A program made the translations under genes and the position numbers. Shown one piece after another: positions 10,539 to 22,419 of a DNA stretch of 64,000 nt. Every line of letters starts with the position of its first letter. Positions within the stretch are counted from its first letter, which is position 1. This DNA is from Symmetrospora coprosmae (lineage: Eukaryota; Basidiomycota; Cystobasidiomycetes; Symmetrosporaceae). Below the pieces are notes generated by a model, which worked only from the letters and a program-made list of their open reading frames with translations, was not told where the DNA came from and did no database searches. The DNA lies in NCBI GenBank assembly GCA_008802785.1, contig VUYT01000024.1:245194-309193 (forward strand), written 5' to 3'.

Positions 10539-12547
10539 ATGCGAGGCCCACCAACGGCGTATCTGCGCTGGCTAGCGACGCTCTGCCTCGCTCTTGCCTG
10601 TCACACGCAGGCTCAGGATGCTGCTGGCGGCGCAGGCGACGATGCGGATGTCCCTCCCCTGATTCTCCCTTCGCTGAAGCCGCTGCCTGGCTACTCGTTC
10701 AGAGGGCCCATCCCCGAAACGGCAAAGATTGCCGGCTTCGAGGTATCAGGCCAGGCGTGAGCCGCTGCAGTTCTTCATGCTGCCGTGTCCAACCGCTTGT
10801 CCTTCTCGAGCTGACTTCTGCCTCTGCGTCCCATCCTCCCCTTGGCGCCGGACCCCGACGTGTCTCGCGACTGACTGTCACTCCTCATAGAGCCCGCCTC
10901 TCCACCTCGCCTGACTTCTTGCGCCTCCAACCTCCGATACCGCTGTCCCATGGCGCCATCTTCACCACACAGCGGATGACATCGAAAGAATGGATCGTCG
11001 AGATTGCCATGCGTGTCCACGGCTCACCGACGCGTGCAGGGAGCAGCAGCAAGGGAGGGCGTGGGCTAGGCTTCTGGTACACGAATGTGAGCGTCGGCCT
11101 TGATCAGCACTGATGGCGGTACACCAATATAGCGTGCAAGGCGGGCCATTAACGCGCCATGGCTCTTCCCTTCCCCGCCAGAACGGCTCACCAGCACCCA
11201 TCCCCGCCGGCTCCAAAGACTCGAGCGCCGCCAAGGACTCGCTCGTCTCGTTCTTTGGCCAGTCGACGAATTTTGACGGGCTCGGGATCGTCTTCGACTC
11301 TGCACCTTCAGCTCCCCTGCTTGCGCGCTCCGACACGGCGGGCTGGACGTTCGGCGCAGACGGGACGGGCGTCATCAGCGCCGTCATTGACGACGGCAAG
11401 ACAGGGAATCGCTGGTTCGACAGCTACAAGGCGGGTCAGAAGCGCGAAAAGACGCAGGAGGCAGCGTACCTCCAGAAGGTCGTCGGCGAATGCGAGGCAG
11501 CTTTCAGGAACGCGCCAGGCCTCGTGTGGGTCAGGATTGCGCACTTTGACAAAATGATCAGGGTCAGTCTGGGCTCGATGTGACAGAGCGCAACCGTGCC
11601 GTCAAAGTGTGCTTCGTGCGGTTGCTGATGGGGCAATATTCGCTCGCCGTTCGCAGGTTGACCTAGACCTGCAGCCACATACAACGCTTTCGGACGAGCA
11701 GCGGCACTTCTCACACCATTGCTTGACCGTCAAGGACGTCTCCATGCCTACTGGATACCACTTTGGTCTCTCAGCTCTGGCAAGCGGGAACACGGAACCA
11801 GATAGCGTCGACATCTACGCGTTCGACGCATGGGAGGTGGTCGGCAAGCCTTCGGGCGACAAGACGGCGCAGCAGATGCCGCCACCCGTCTTTACGGCCA
11901 ATAGCGCCAAGGGAGGGAAGGCGCTAGCTGGGACGGAGGAGCAGGGTGATGACCCAGCCAGTATGCTGCAGGAGATCATTGCGAGCCAGCTTCGCATGAC
12001 GGCGGCGATCGATGCGCTGGCTCGTCAGGTAGACAAGCTCTCTGCTGCGACATCGTCGGACAGCGAGAAGCGGAGCACCGGCTGGGACCTCTCTTCATCC
12101 ACGGCTGCCAACCAGCTCAAAAACATTGAAAACTCCCTCGCCGCCCTGTCGGGCAGTCGGACCAAGGCGGATGGCAAAGGGCTGACGGCCGAGGAGATTG
12201 AGCAGCAATCGGTGCAGTATATTGTCGGACAGCTCAACCGCCTCTCTGCCGACGTCAAGGGCGCCAACATCCGCTTCGACAATTTTGCTCAGCGCGTCAA
12301 CAAGAACATCGGGACCATCACAAATCGCATCGGCGAGGTCTTTGCCCTGACCAACAAGTACATTGGCGAGCAGGACATGGCCAAGATTGCGAGCGGGAGA
12401 GGGCTCATCGGCAGCCTTAAAGGATTCGGACAGGCCCTGATCTGGATCATTGTAGCGGCGGGAGCCATTGTGCTAGCGATGGCGGGGCGCATCTGGTACC
12501 GCAGCAGAGAAGGAGGCAGCGGCTTTCGGGGCAAGAAGCTCATCTGA
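10539..12547 (+). CDS. L-type lectin cargo receptor (EMP47 / ERGIC-53 / VIP36 family)
   Basis: Type I membrane lectin for ER-to-Golgi glycoprotein transport. Exons 10539-10756, 10891-11086, 11182-11562, 11657-12547; 561 residues. Visible features in order: signal peptide (MRGPPTAYLRWLATLCLALA), lectin domain start LPGYSFRGPI, ARLSTSPDFLRLQPPIPLSHG, GGRGLGFWYT, FDGLGIVFDS (the family metal/sugar-site region), and VDLDLQPHTTLSDEQRHF. A coiled-coil stalk follows, then one membrane span (ALIWIIVAAGAIVLAMAG) and a short basic tail ending KKLI. The ending KKxx is the classical COPI-binding ER-retrieval signal. The insert between FWYT and FDGLG (NGSPAPIPAGSKDSSAAK...) is longer than in yeast or mammals. 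Introns were placed by frame; the second acceptor (CCCGCCAG at 11181) is the least certain. Confidence 0.9.
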
Positions 12548-12709
12548 TCTGCCAGTCAGAAGGCATGTACTCTAGAGAGAGCAGACTGGAATAAGACAAT
12601 GCCGAGAACGGCAGTCACTCGACGGAGATCAGCATCCAGGCTACTCGGCACGGAGCGAGGGTGCGAGATGTGAGGTTGCACGAGCTTATTTCATCACTGC
12701 GTATCCGGG

Positions 12710-13403
12710 CTATGCAGCCAACGCCTTCTTGACGCTCTCTGCCAGCTCTCTGCCCAGATTTGTCGCGCGTATCCCCGCACGCGTCTTTACTTCCTTGATG
12801 ATGCTGGCCAGGCTGCCCTTTTGCGAGTCTCCCTTGACGACGTTGAGCTCCTGCATGACTGCCTCTATCAGTCTGGAGAGCTCTTCGAGCGAGAGCTCCT
12901 TTGCGTCTTCGGGTACGAATTCCTCCAGGACGGTGATTTCGCGGTGGAACTGCTGCACGAGGTCGTCTCGATTCTGCCCAGCATAGCTCTTGATGGCTTC
13001 CTTCCGCTTGGACAGAGACGAGAGGAGCGTCTGCACGGTCGCTGGTGGTGTCTCCTGGTGCTGCAGTGTCTGGATGTCGGCGAGAGCGGACTGTTCCAGG
13101 GGTGAAAGTGTCAGCTTGTGGAGGTACTTATCCGTCCTGGCCCGCATCGACTCGTTGAAGCAGGCGGCTGCGCACCTTGAGCACCTGCGCTCTGAAGCTG
13201 TCCTTTGCGCGCATGGCATCCTTGAGTCCAGACTGCAGTTTGACTATCAGGGGATCCTTCGGTGCTCCCGTCGCAAGGCTCCTCCTGCTGCACGTTGTTG
13301 CTCTTGCATCAATGCGGAGGGGAGCCGAGGAAGCACGACCAGCGCATATCTGCAGCCTCGATGTTGATGCCAATGAAGCTGCAACTGATCGATGGAGTGA
13401 CAT
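12710..13403 (-). CDS. AIM41: AIM41-like mitochondrial protein (YqeY/GatB-tail domain)
   Basis: Exons 13403-13176 and 13090-12710; 202 residues. The YqeY-type signature is clear: DPLIVKLQSGLKDAMRAKDS near the start, VLKSALADIQTL across the junction, then SKRKEAIKSYAGQNRDDLVQ and LSLEELSRLIEAVMQEL, ending in the family TNLGRELAESVKKAL-like helix. YqeY domains are found in GatB-related tRNA amidotransferase partners; yeast Aim41 is mitochondrial and of unclear role. I chose the ATG at 13403 because MSLHRSVAASLASTSRL looks like a presequence. Other in-frame ATGs exist at 13427 and 13598, so the N terminus is uncertain. It is convergent with the lectin gene (162 bases between stops). Confidence 0.82.
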
Positions 13404-13864
13404 CCTCGCCGTTGCTGCTGTCGGCATTCGAAAGAGCTTCGGACGCTGAAGCTGCCAGCTGAACCGTTCTCGGACCGGTCGCAGACAGACAGACAGGAGG
13501 TCTGGGAAGGGCCGAGTCGCAAACATGCGCGGACTGACATACGCACTGACAGAGGATGCTGCTCTTGACGTCTTGCCGTTTCGCATACCACCGAGCATGC
13601 GCTTCCTTCAGCGTTCACTGTCCCGCACCACCTAGCAGCTGCACATCCCACCCTCTGTGCACACGCTCCGAGCGGGCCCGGAGGACGCCACCTCCCTCCG
13701 AGTGGAGCGAAGGGTATCCAGGCAGGGGGCAGCGACAGCTTCCAAGGGTCTTCATACCTGCGCCTCTATCGCCCGCAACGCGCGTTAAGGCGTTCCTCAC
13801 CCGCCTTTCCTCCCAGCTGCCAACGCAGACGCGGCCTCTCGAACCCAAGCGCAGCCGTTGCATA
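13404..13864. other. Divergent intergenic region AIM41 / TMEM184
   Basis: 461 bases between divergent start codons. Part of it is in frame with AIM41 (ATGs at 13427 and 13598), so some could be coding if translation begins upstream. No other gene is visible. Confidence 0.5.
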
Positions 13865-16602
13865 ATGGGCAATACGACCAGCTGCCCGCACGAGGTCCTC
13901 CCTGAAGATCCGTAGGTGCAAGCAGTCCGTTATGAGAGCGCCGCTCTGATGCAGCTTGACCTCGCAGGGAACCCTTTCTCGTCGACGGGACAGTCAACTT
14001 CAAGGTCAGCCATGTCGGATGGATCATTGCTGGCTTTTTCGGACGTGAGTGTAGATTTCATCAGATACGCTTCTTGCCCCAGCTGAGGCTGCTTCATGCA
14101 GTCGTTGGCTGTTTCGCCTCGTTCTGGCTGATCCTCCAGCACCTCAAGTTCTACACGAAGCCGTCTCAGCAAAAGTACATTGTGCGGATCTTGTTCATGG
14201 TGCGTCAGAGAATTGGATGCATGGGCTGCGTGGACTGCAGACCAAATCTCGACTGTTGCCAGGTCCCCATATATGCCCTGCACTCGTGGGCATCGTACTA
14301 CTGGTACCGCCAAGCCCTCTACTTCCAGCTCATCCGCGACTGCTACGAGAGCGTAGTCATTGCTTCCTTCTTCAGCCTCCTACTGTACTACCTGGGCGAT
14401 ACCGAAGAAGAGCACGCCGACGTCTTCCGGCAGGTGCAGTTCAAGAACTGGATGTGGCCTTTTGGCCGAGTACGATACAGACCGACGGGGATCTACTTCC
14501 TTACGATTGTGAGCACTCGTACTGGCTACTCTCAACTCAGCGAGATGAAGCTCACTCGCTCTTGCCGCCTGACAGATGAAGTGGACTATCGGGCAGTACT
14601 GGATTTTCCGGCCAGCGTGCACGATAGTCGCCGTCGTCACACGTAGGTCGTGCACGTCCAAGCTGTAAGGCATAAGCACCACGCTAATAACATGTGCGCT
14701 CCGGTAGAGTGGTTCAATCTGTACTGCCTGGCCTCGTGGTCCCCTCAATATTCGCACCTCTGGACCTCAGCACTCATCACGATCAGCGTCACGATAGCTC
14801 TCTACGGCTTGATGCAATTTTACGTCACTATGAAGGAAGAGCTCAAGCCATACGACCCGCTACTCAAGTTTTTCGCCGTCAAGGCGGTCGTGTTTCTCAC
14901 ATTCTGGCAAGAGAGTTCTCTCACTTTGCTCGGTACACTGGGGGTGATCAAACCAACCACGTACTGGAGCACGCATGAGATCATCATAGGCTACTCAGCA
15001 CTGCTCTCATGTGTCGAGATGGCCATCTTTGGCTTCCTCCACCTCCGGTGCTTCACCGCCAATATATACAAGCCCACGCCGCTCCAGAACGGTGACCAGC
15101 CCGGCCGACGCGTATACGCGAAGACGTCTACGTGGAAGGCACTCGGCGACGTGCTTGACTTCAGAGATGTCTTCCGGGACGTCTGGCTGGCACTAACGCA
15201 GATGGGAAGGAGGTCCATCGGGAAAGAGATCGAAAAACCCGAGCCGGACGACCACCTCGAGAATGTGTTTGGGCGAAGCAGGATTACGGACAGGAAAGCT
15301 CGGAAGGAGCAGAAGGCCACTGTGCACCGGCAGACGGATGTCGAGAAAGAGCTGGAGCGAATCAAACTGCAGGGGCAGAGTCCGGGATTGGACGAGACGG
15401 AAAAACTGCTGGCACCGCTAGGAAAGGATCTCAACGAGCCGCGCACCTCGCTCGGGCAGCCGCCGCATCCGGCCCCTCGGCAGATAGCCAACGAAACGGT
15501 TCCGTGGGGTCCGAATACCACGACAGCCTTCTCGCCATCCATGTACTCACCCGCAGTGCCTCATGAAGAGGGCCATGACGCCTATGGCATGTCGTTTGGG
15601 GACGTCCGGCGCTTCCCCAAGTCGTCGACGGGTGTACTCTACCCTCTAGCATCGCCCAATCTTGACGACGAGCACGCTCGCATCCGGTCGCCAGCCCAGC
15701 CACGCGAGAGCGAGATTGCGCACAATCGCACGTCGCATTGGGTGACGCGAGTCTGGCAGCGCAGTCGTGGCAGCGGCGCGTACAGCACGTCTGGCCATGC
15801 ACCAGTGCCTACGCAGAGCGAGTACGACAGACCCATCAATCACAATCCCACGCTACCATATGACCACATTCCAGTTCCCGCTCGCCCAGCTCAGCCTGCG
15901 AGAGTGTCTTCAGGGCCCCCTGCGCCGTGCAACGGCTTGCGCATGCCAGACCCGCTCTCGCCTTCTCGGTACCCTGGCTTCGACGAGCAAGCGCATGTCG
16001 ACCGCATGTACGCCATGCACGCCCTGCAGCAGGTCGCCCAGAGCGTCACTGCCTCCCCGCAGCCGACGGCACCATCGGAAGGCTCTTATTTCGAAGGACC
16101 CCGTCCGCAACTATCGCGGTCGGGCGCTTCGCGCGGTCCAGGTAGCGGTCCACGTCGTACGTCGGCAGTGTTCATGCAGCCTCCTAGCATCACTTCGCCG
16201 GTGCCGACCGAGTTTGGCGGCCGCGCCATACTTCTGCCTCGGCACAACTTGCCGCCCGCGAGCATACACAGCTTGCCATCGTCTGAAGGTAGCGAAAGGC
16301 GTGGCAGGCCATACTCGTACGCCGGCGGGAGTGATAGCCGTGGCAGTAGCGGAGGACGCCGCATAAGTCAAGGACCGCAAGGCATCCATCAGCACGGGGG
16401 CCTACAGAGAGAGCCTGCCAGACGGTATAGCGCAGATCAGCCACGAGGGCTAGGGCTCTCTTTTAGCCCTCAGCCAGGACAGACCATTCAGCCGCAAGGC
16501 TTCGCAACTCCTGCGCAACCCCCACCTTTCTCCCCACCTCCCTTGTATAACTCTCGCGATATTGTGCCGAGGCCTCCAGGCTTCGTGTTTGATGACTACT
16601 GA
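13865..16602 (+). CDS. TMEM184 / organic solute transporter alpha family membrane protein (DUF300)
   Basis: Seven-span membrane protein of the OST-alpha/TMEM184 family. In fungi its members are poorly characterised, with vacuolar or endosomal roles proposed. Exons 13865-13911, 13968-14044, 14102-14199, 14263-14508, 14576-14642, 14708-16602; 809 residues. Family landmarks: QQKYIVRILFMVPIYALHSW, YFQLIRDCYESVVIASFFSL, MKWTIGQYWIFRP, QFYVTMKEELKPYDPLLKFF, AVKAVVFLTFWQ and ISC-like TM blocks up to about residue 340. The remaining ~470 residues are a hydrophilic, Pro/Ser/Arg-rich cytoplasmic tail with no domain I recognise. Five closely spaced introns (56-67 nt) fall in the membrane domain and none in the tail, which suggests the tail evolves freely. 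Confidence 0.9.
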
Positions 16603-16748
16603 GACGAGCGCCCCTAATCTTTACGACCAGTCGGCGGTAGCGATCCATTGCCGTTGTATGCATACTCTCACGACACGCGAATGCACTTCGAACTTCTGCA
16701 TGCTGCTAAAATTGCCAATGAAGTACACACATGAAGATAGGGTGCGGG

Positions 16749-19578
16749 TCAAGACTCGACTTCCGGTGCACCTTCCGCCCGACCCTTGCCCTTGTCAGTC
16801 GGATCCGCTGCCGCCGGATCGTCTTCCGCGGCCTGTCGCGCTGGCGTACCGTTGAGCTCCGAGACGACCTTGAGCACTCCTTCAAGGTCTCCGCTGCTGA
16901 GAATGCCCATTGCCTTCTGCATCTGGTGCATGCACACCTGGAGTGTCTCTTGTGTGTTCTGCATGAGCTGCAGGCGAGCAGCCAGGCCCTCCTTCGTGAT
17001 GTCCGCCAGCGTCGCCATTTGAACTGCGCTCAGGTTGTCTGGGACGCGCGCGCCAGTAGGCCCTGGTGCCGGCGCAAGAACCGCCGCGGACTGCGCGCTG
17101 CCGGATAGCAAACCGATGCCACCGGGCTGCATCAAGTTCGGGAAGAACTTGGCATATGGCGAGGGCCGACTGGGATTGCTAGGATCGAAGAGTGGAATGA
17201 GACGTGGCTCCGAGTACGCCTGCGGCCGGGAGCGAGTTGCCGTGTTGGAGGTCTCAGCAGGGCGATCGCTTGTCTGCCCGCCGGGCGCGTCCTTCAGGCC
17301 TGCACCCCTGCCATCAACTTCCGGCTGGCTTGGAGAGTCGGATGGGTTCGAAGGGGTCACGCTCCTAGGCAGCGCGCCCGTATCGTCCGTCCCTGTGCCG
17401 CTGCGGCTGAGAGGCGACGGTCGAAAGGGCTTCGCAGAACTAGCTGCTGCTATGCCTTTCGCTGGGCTCGCCTGCGCCTGCCGTGCCCGAGCTGCTGCTT
17501 CCATCTTGGCACGTCGAGCTGTCCGCTCATCGCTTTCCGGTGCGACTTCTGCGGTACTCTTGGGCGCTTCTTGATCGCTCGTCGGCGCAGACGACGGCAC
17601 GAACGAGGACTGCGTCGGCGTGGGCACTGGAGCAGCATTCTGCGCTGACGCCTGTGAAACGCTGGTAGCAGGAGCGACGTTTGCAGCCTGTAACGGCGCC
17701 ACCGGTCTCGCTCTTGACGCACCGGATGGTGGCGAGGTGGTCGGGTTGGTCTGAAACGCAACCAGAGGATTGTCGAGTCCGGCGCGTGGCCGTCCGCTTC
17801 TACTGTACGACAGCGTCCCATCTGATCGTATGCGTGGCATGTGTGAGCCTGGCAAGGCCGGATACCCGTTCAATGTGGGCGTAGGCCCTGCTGCCGGGCC
17901 CGGTCGCGGCACCTGACCAGGCTGCGGTGGGGCAGGTTGGCCATGCGCTTGTCCGCCACGCAGTGCTTGTGGCGGCTGCGGCGGCCGACCTGGACGGCCG
18001 GCAACTTGAGCCTGGGCTGTAGTGCTCGTTCCTGCCGCTAGCACTGGCCGCCGACTTGTGGAACCAAAGGCATTGAGAAAGCGTAAGCAGTGAACCATTA
18101 TTGCTGCATGCGTTACTCACCATGTAGGGCAGCTCTGTTGCCGTTCCAGCCAGCTCCGGAGACAATGGAAGTGGAATATGTGACCACACGGCAGCTTCTT
18201 TGGCGTGTCGTTCGGCCCTTGACGCCCTGCTGGTGCTGAAGCAGCTGCCGCTCTGGCCGCAGGGGGAGTGGCGGACGCTCCTCGAGCAGCGGGTGCCTGC
18301 TCTCGTGCGGCAACGCCTGCACCCGCCGCTTGCGGTGGTGCGGAGGGCGCCCGAGCCTCCATCTCCTCTCGGCAAATGATGCACGTCTTGTCAGACATGT
18401 GCTCGAGTTCCTCATGTGTCGCATTGGGATACCGCTCGTCCATGTTGCGAGTGGCGCTCCTGTACCGGAGGAGGTCTCCGATCTTGACGATGAAGGAGCG
18501 AGCGGTCATCCACAGGTCGCGGAGTACGTTGAGTGGGAGGCCATAGAACGTGAGAATGAGGCTGAAGAAGCACAGATAGGTAGCGAGCTTGATGAAGTCG
18601 CACATGAGCTCGATGTAGAAGATGTAGACGGAGCGGTTCTCCCAGGGGACCTCGCTCCGCAGGTCGTGCACATTGACGCCGTACTTGAGCGTTGTGCCGA
18701 GCAAGGTAGCGAGCATGATCATGTACTCGGAGGCAAACATGATCATAACGCTGGGGCCGTCCATGAGGATGGAGTCGGTCGCGAAGACGATGAGGAGCGT
18801 GTCGATCACCCAAAGAGTCGAGAGCACGGTGACCATGCGAAAGTGGAAGATCCGAGGTATGCTCGGTTGCTGCTCCATCTGCGGCGATCACGAGTGGGTT
18901 CAGCCTCTAGAGTACCATTCGCGCGCAAGTCTCGAGACGAGAAGCACTTGAAGCGCACCATCTCTACGCGGTCGGCGGCCAGCCAGTGGAACACCTTGAG
19001 GAAGAGCAGGGTCGTGAACAGGATGACAAAGGAGGTGTCGAACTCCTCCCTGAAGATGGTGAGGGCGAGGAGAGACTCTGTGACGGCATACCATGCGCGC
19101 TCGTGCAGGCGCTGTAGGAGGAAGGATCTAAGGCGATGAGCGCAAGCTTGCAGCCTTGCCAGGAATCTGGCGGGGACAAGGGGTGTCGGTGTCCACGGCC
19201 GCCTCACCTCAATCTCGAGCAAGCGCAGCGGACCAAAGAAGATGGTCTGCAGTGCTCGGCCAAAGAGGATTGTGAGGAAGACGCCAAAGTTCCACAGGAT
19301 CTGCAGGCGACGAAGGTGCCGGATGTGTCCATTGCGTGCGTGCGTGAGTGACGTGTGGGCCCGCCGAGTGTCAGCTGCAGCTGGGCCAACGGCCTCGAGA
19401 GCGACAGGCGCAACCATCCATTGGCGCCTTGAACGCCATCACGCACCATCATGCACGCATTGCTCTTTGACAGGTAGACGGCCGCAGAGAAGAAGTTGGA
19501 TCGCTGCCTGAAGGCCGACAGGACCACGTAGCCCGCGAGCAGGGACGAGACGCCGCCGTACGCCGCCAGCCGGACCAT
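16749..19578 (-). CDS. HRD1: HRD1-type ER membrane RING E3 ubiquitin ligase
   Basis: Core ubiquitin ligase of ER-associated degradation. Exons 19578-19447, 19300-19208, 19111-18959, 18878-18121, 18054-16749; 813 residues. The N-terminal multi-span domain matches Hrd1/synoviolin: [70 protein letters not shown]. The RING-H2 begins CIICREEM (C292) and ends [24 protein letters not shown], with the last Cys completed across intron 4. An Ala/Pro/Gly-rich insert of about 50 residues separates the first Cys pair from the rest of the RING. The 430-residue Pro/Ser/Ala-rich tail is cytosolic and ends in an acidic/basic region. Intron 2 (19207-19112) is 96 nt and stop-free in frame. The gene is convergent with the TMEM184 gene (146 bases). 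Confidence 0.94.
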
Positions 19579-19927
19579 GGCGGCGGAGAGGTGGCTAGGC
19601 TACTGCAAGTGGCTGAATGGCGACTGCTTGCAGCTCGGCTCTGCTGTGCTGCGTACGCTATCCTGTTCTGACGATGCTCTGTGGGCCTGTTGGTCGGGCA
19701 TCGAGCCGCTGCTGACGTGCTGCACCCGAAGCAGCTGCAGGCACGCGCCCCCCCCCCCCCCCTCGACCGCGGATGTGGCAAGCGGCCGCTGCATGCGTGT
19801 ATCAGGCAAGCAGACTCAGCCCGTGACTTAATCGGCGGCCTACACCGTCGTCTTCAAGCAGTCTAATTACGATTGCTACTTCTCGCAGGCATCTATCGAC
19901 AGGACCTCGCCTCATCGCTCTATACAT
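19579..19927. other. Intergenic: HRD1 upstream / transporter downstream, with poly-C tract
   Basis: 349 bases between two minus-strand genes. It contains a run of about 14 C near 19749-19762. No gene is visible. Confidence 0.6.
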
Positions 19928-22145
19928 CTACGCCTCCGACTCTCTTGCGGCCCGCTTCTCTGCACGCATCTTCTCGGCCTGCTTGATGCCAAATCCATTC
20001 TCAAAGACCACATTGGTCTCTTCGATGCTGAGGCCCGAGCAGTCCGGATAGCAGAAAAGGGCAAAAAGATATCCGAATGCACAAATTCCGCCGTAAAACG
20101 CGAAGGCGCCTGTGGGAGTAATGGCGTTCATGAGGGAGAGGTAGGTCGAGCTATTCGAGAGGGAGAGCGCGCCATGTCAGCATCGAATGCCCTTCAGTTC
20201 GAGGAGGCCAAGAGAGCCAACGCACCTGATGACCAGGTTCGAAGACCAGTTACAGCCGGTAGCCAGACTTGTAGCGATACCGCGCTGAAAGTAGACACAG
20301 GCCAGTCTCAGTATCAGCTTTCATTCTTGACAGTCAGCTTATCCGGCCCGCAGAGCCGGCGGACTCACGTAGGAGATTGGGAACAGCTCGCCCTGCTGCC
20401 AAGGCAGGTTGCCGATGCCAGTCGAGTAGCTGATGGCGTAGAAGACGATGGAGAAGATGACGAGGCCACTCCAGGTGCTCGGGTAGTCTGCGTTCGGATC
20501 GAGGCGGCCGTCCGTGCTGATGGTGAGGAAGTGGAACGAAATGGCCGCGAGCAGGAGGCCGATGACCATGCCCGGGACAGACGTCAAGAGGATACGGCGA
20601 CGACCAATGATGTCAATGTATTTGAGGCTAAAAGGGGAATAGTAGCAGGTCAATGATGTGTCGCAGGGGAAGGACCATGGAGGCAGGAAGAACTTACGCA
20701 AAGAGGGTGCCAAGCAGGTTGGTTCCGCTGACGACCAGACCAACGGCCGTGGGGTTGTTGAATCCGATCGACTGGAAGAGCGTAGCCGAGTAGTACACTG
20801 TGTCGCATTGCGTAGGAAAGTCAGCCCGCCGAGCCCGGTGAAATCAGCTACATAGAGCCAGCGCGACTCACTGAGCGTGTTCCAGCCAGAAAGTTGCTGC
20901 AGTAGCTGGAGACCGCAAGCCACTATGAGAGCTCGTCTGTTGGCTCCGATGCCGACCAAATCCTTGAATCTCCGCATGACGGACTGGGAGCCGAGCACCA
21001 GGGCATGCTCCCGGGCCTCCTCCTGGATGAAGACGATCTTTGCATCGATCTCCGGGTCGCTCTCGTAAGGGTACATCTTGCTAAGGGCCTTCTTTGCTTG
21101 TGCAATCTGCCCGCGGACAATCGACTGCCGCGGCGAGTCCGGCAGGAAGAAGAGAGCGACGATCTGGATACCCGCGGGGATAGCGCAGAGGCCTGCCATG
21201 TATCGCCATCCGCCAGCCACGGTCTCGAAGCCGGCTCCGATGGCGTACGCAATTACCTGACCTAGCGTAATCGCAACCACGTTTATTGTGACGAGACGTC
21301 CCCTTAGATGTGTGGGCGCCAGCTCCGAGATCAAGAGCGGGCAGGCACATGATGCCCTGTGGGCGTAACAAGCAGGCAGCCAGACTGTCAGCCTTCTCAC
21401 TCCCGGTATCCAGCATACTCACTGTACGAACAGACACCTACATCCCAACGCCCAGACCGAGGATAGCTCTCCCGGCAACGATGGTGGCGACATTGTGCGC
21501 GACAGCCTGGACGATGGAGCCCAAGATGAACATGACATCCGAGAGCCATAGCAGCCATTTCCTGCCAATCTTGTCCGAGCCGACCCCTGCAGCGAGTCCG
21601 CCGACGAGAGCGAGGGCAGTCGTGATTGACGTGATGAGCTCTTTGTTGCTATCGGTCAGCGGATGGCCCAGGTCCCAGCCGACGCTGACCAGGATACCTG
21701 AAATGATTCCGGTGTCCAATCCAAAGTTAAGCCCACTGCGGGGGTGTCGCAAGGAATGTAGCTCGTCATCAGCCGATGTCCTGTCCTCGATGCGGGTCTG
21801 GAAAAGGAGCCGCAGTGCAGCATGACGGAAATTCAAGCGGCCTCACCTAATGGATATCAGACAAGTGATGAGCCAGACATAGTGATTGACCCTTTCGTGA
21901 TTGCCGCGGCCACCGGGTCTCTTCGTGTTTGACGGTGGGTGTCCGGACGACGTCGACGAGCTGAACGATGCCGATCCTTTCTGGGGCTTGCCATCGTCCT
22001 CCTCTGCGTCGACCTCCGGCAGAGTGTGGACTGCTCGAGGGATGAGCTCCCTGTCCTCCTTGATGGAGCCTGCACTGCTGTCTGTTGCAGTTGGCGTGTT
22101 TGCGCCGCTTCCGTACCTACTTCCGTCGTTCCTGAGTCTGTCCAT
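19928..22145 (-). CDS. MFS transporter, inositol/sugar-proton symporter type
   Basis: Twelve-span major-facilitator sugar porter, closest by eye to fungal myo-inositol transporters (ITR1/ITR2). Exons 22145-21847, 21735-21442, 21356-20872, 20797-20698, 20627-20369, 20284-20226, 20150-19928; 572 residues. Sugar-porter motifs: GLDTGIISG in TM1, DKIGRKWLLW after TM2, ISELAPTHLRGRL in TM4-5, FLPDSPRQ before the central loop, QLLQQLSGWNTLMYYSATLF in TM7, DIIGRRRILL, and RGIATSLATGCNWSSNLVIS in TM10. The C-terminal GLSIEETNVVFENGFGIKQA stretch is what points to the inositol group. The first ATG in frame with a GT-AG model is at 22145; the frame is open further upstream only from a GTG. Substrate is inference. 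Confidence 0.85.
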
Positions 22146-22419
22146 CTCTGCGTTTAGTCTTCTTGGGGGTCGAGGAAGTAGTCCCGCGGGTAGAGGTTGG
22201 GACTGCTGGCAAAAGTCGTTCCAGTCTTGTGCATAGAAGGCTAATGCTTCAGCGTCGAACAGTGTGGGCACTAGGGCAGTGCTCGTCTGATGATGGATGG
22301 GTCGGAAGGAGCGAGCGAGCGCACCGTTGGGGCAGCAGCGGCAAGAAGGCGCTCAACTCGGTGGCGAAAACTGAATGTCACAGCTGGCGAGCAGGAGAGA
22401 CAGGGGGACCCGAGATCCG

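Noticed and set aside
19749-19762. Poly-C tract as a functional site
   Set aside because: Homopolymer runs are prone to assembly error; no supporting context.
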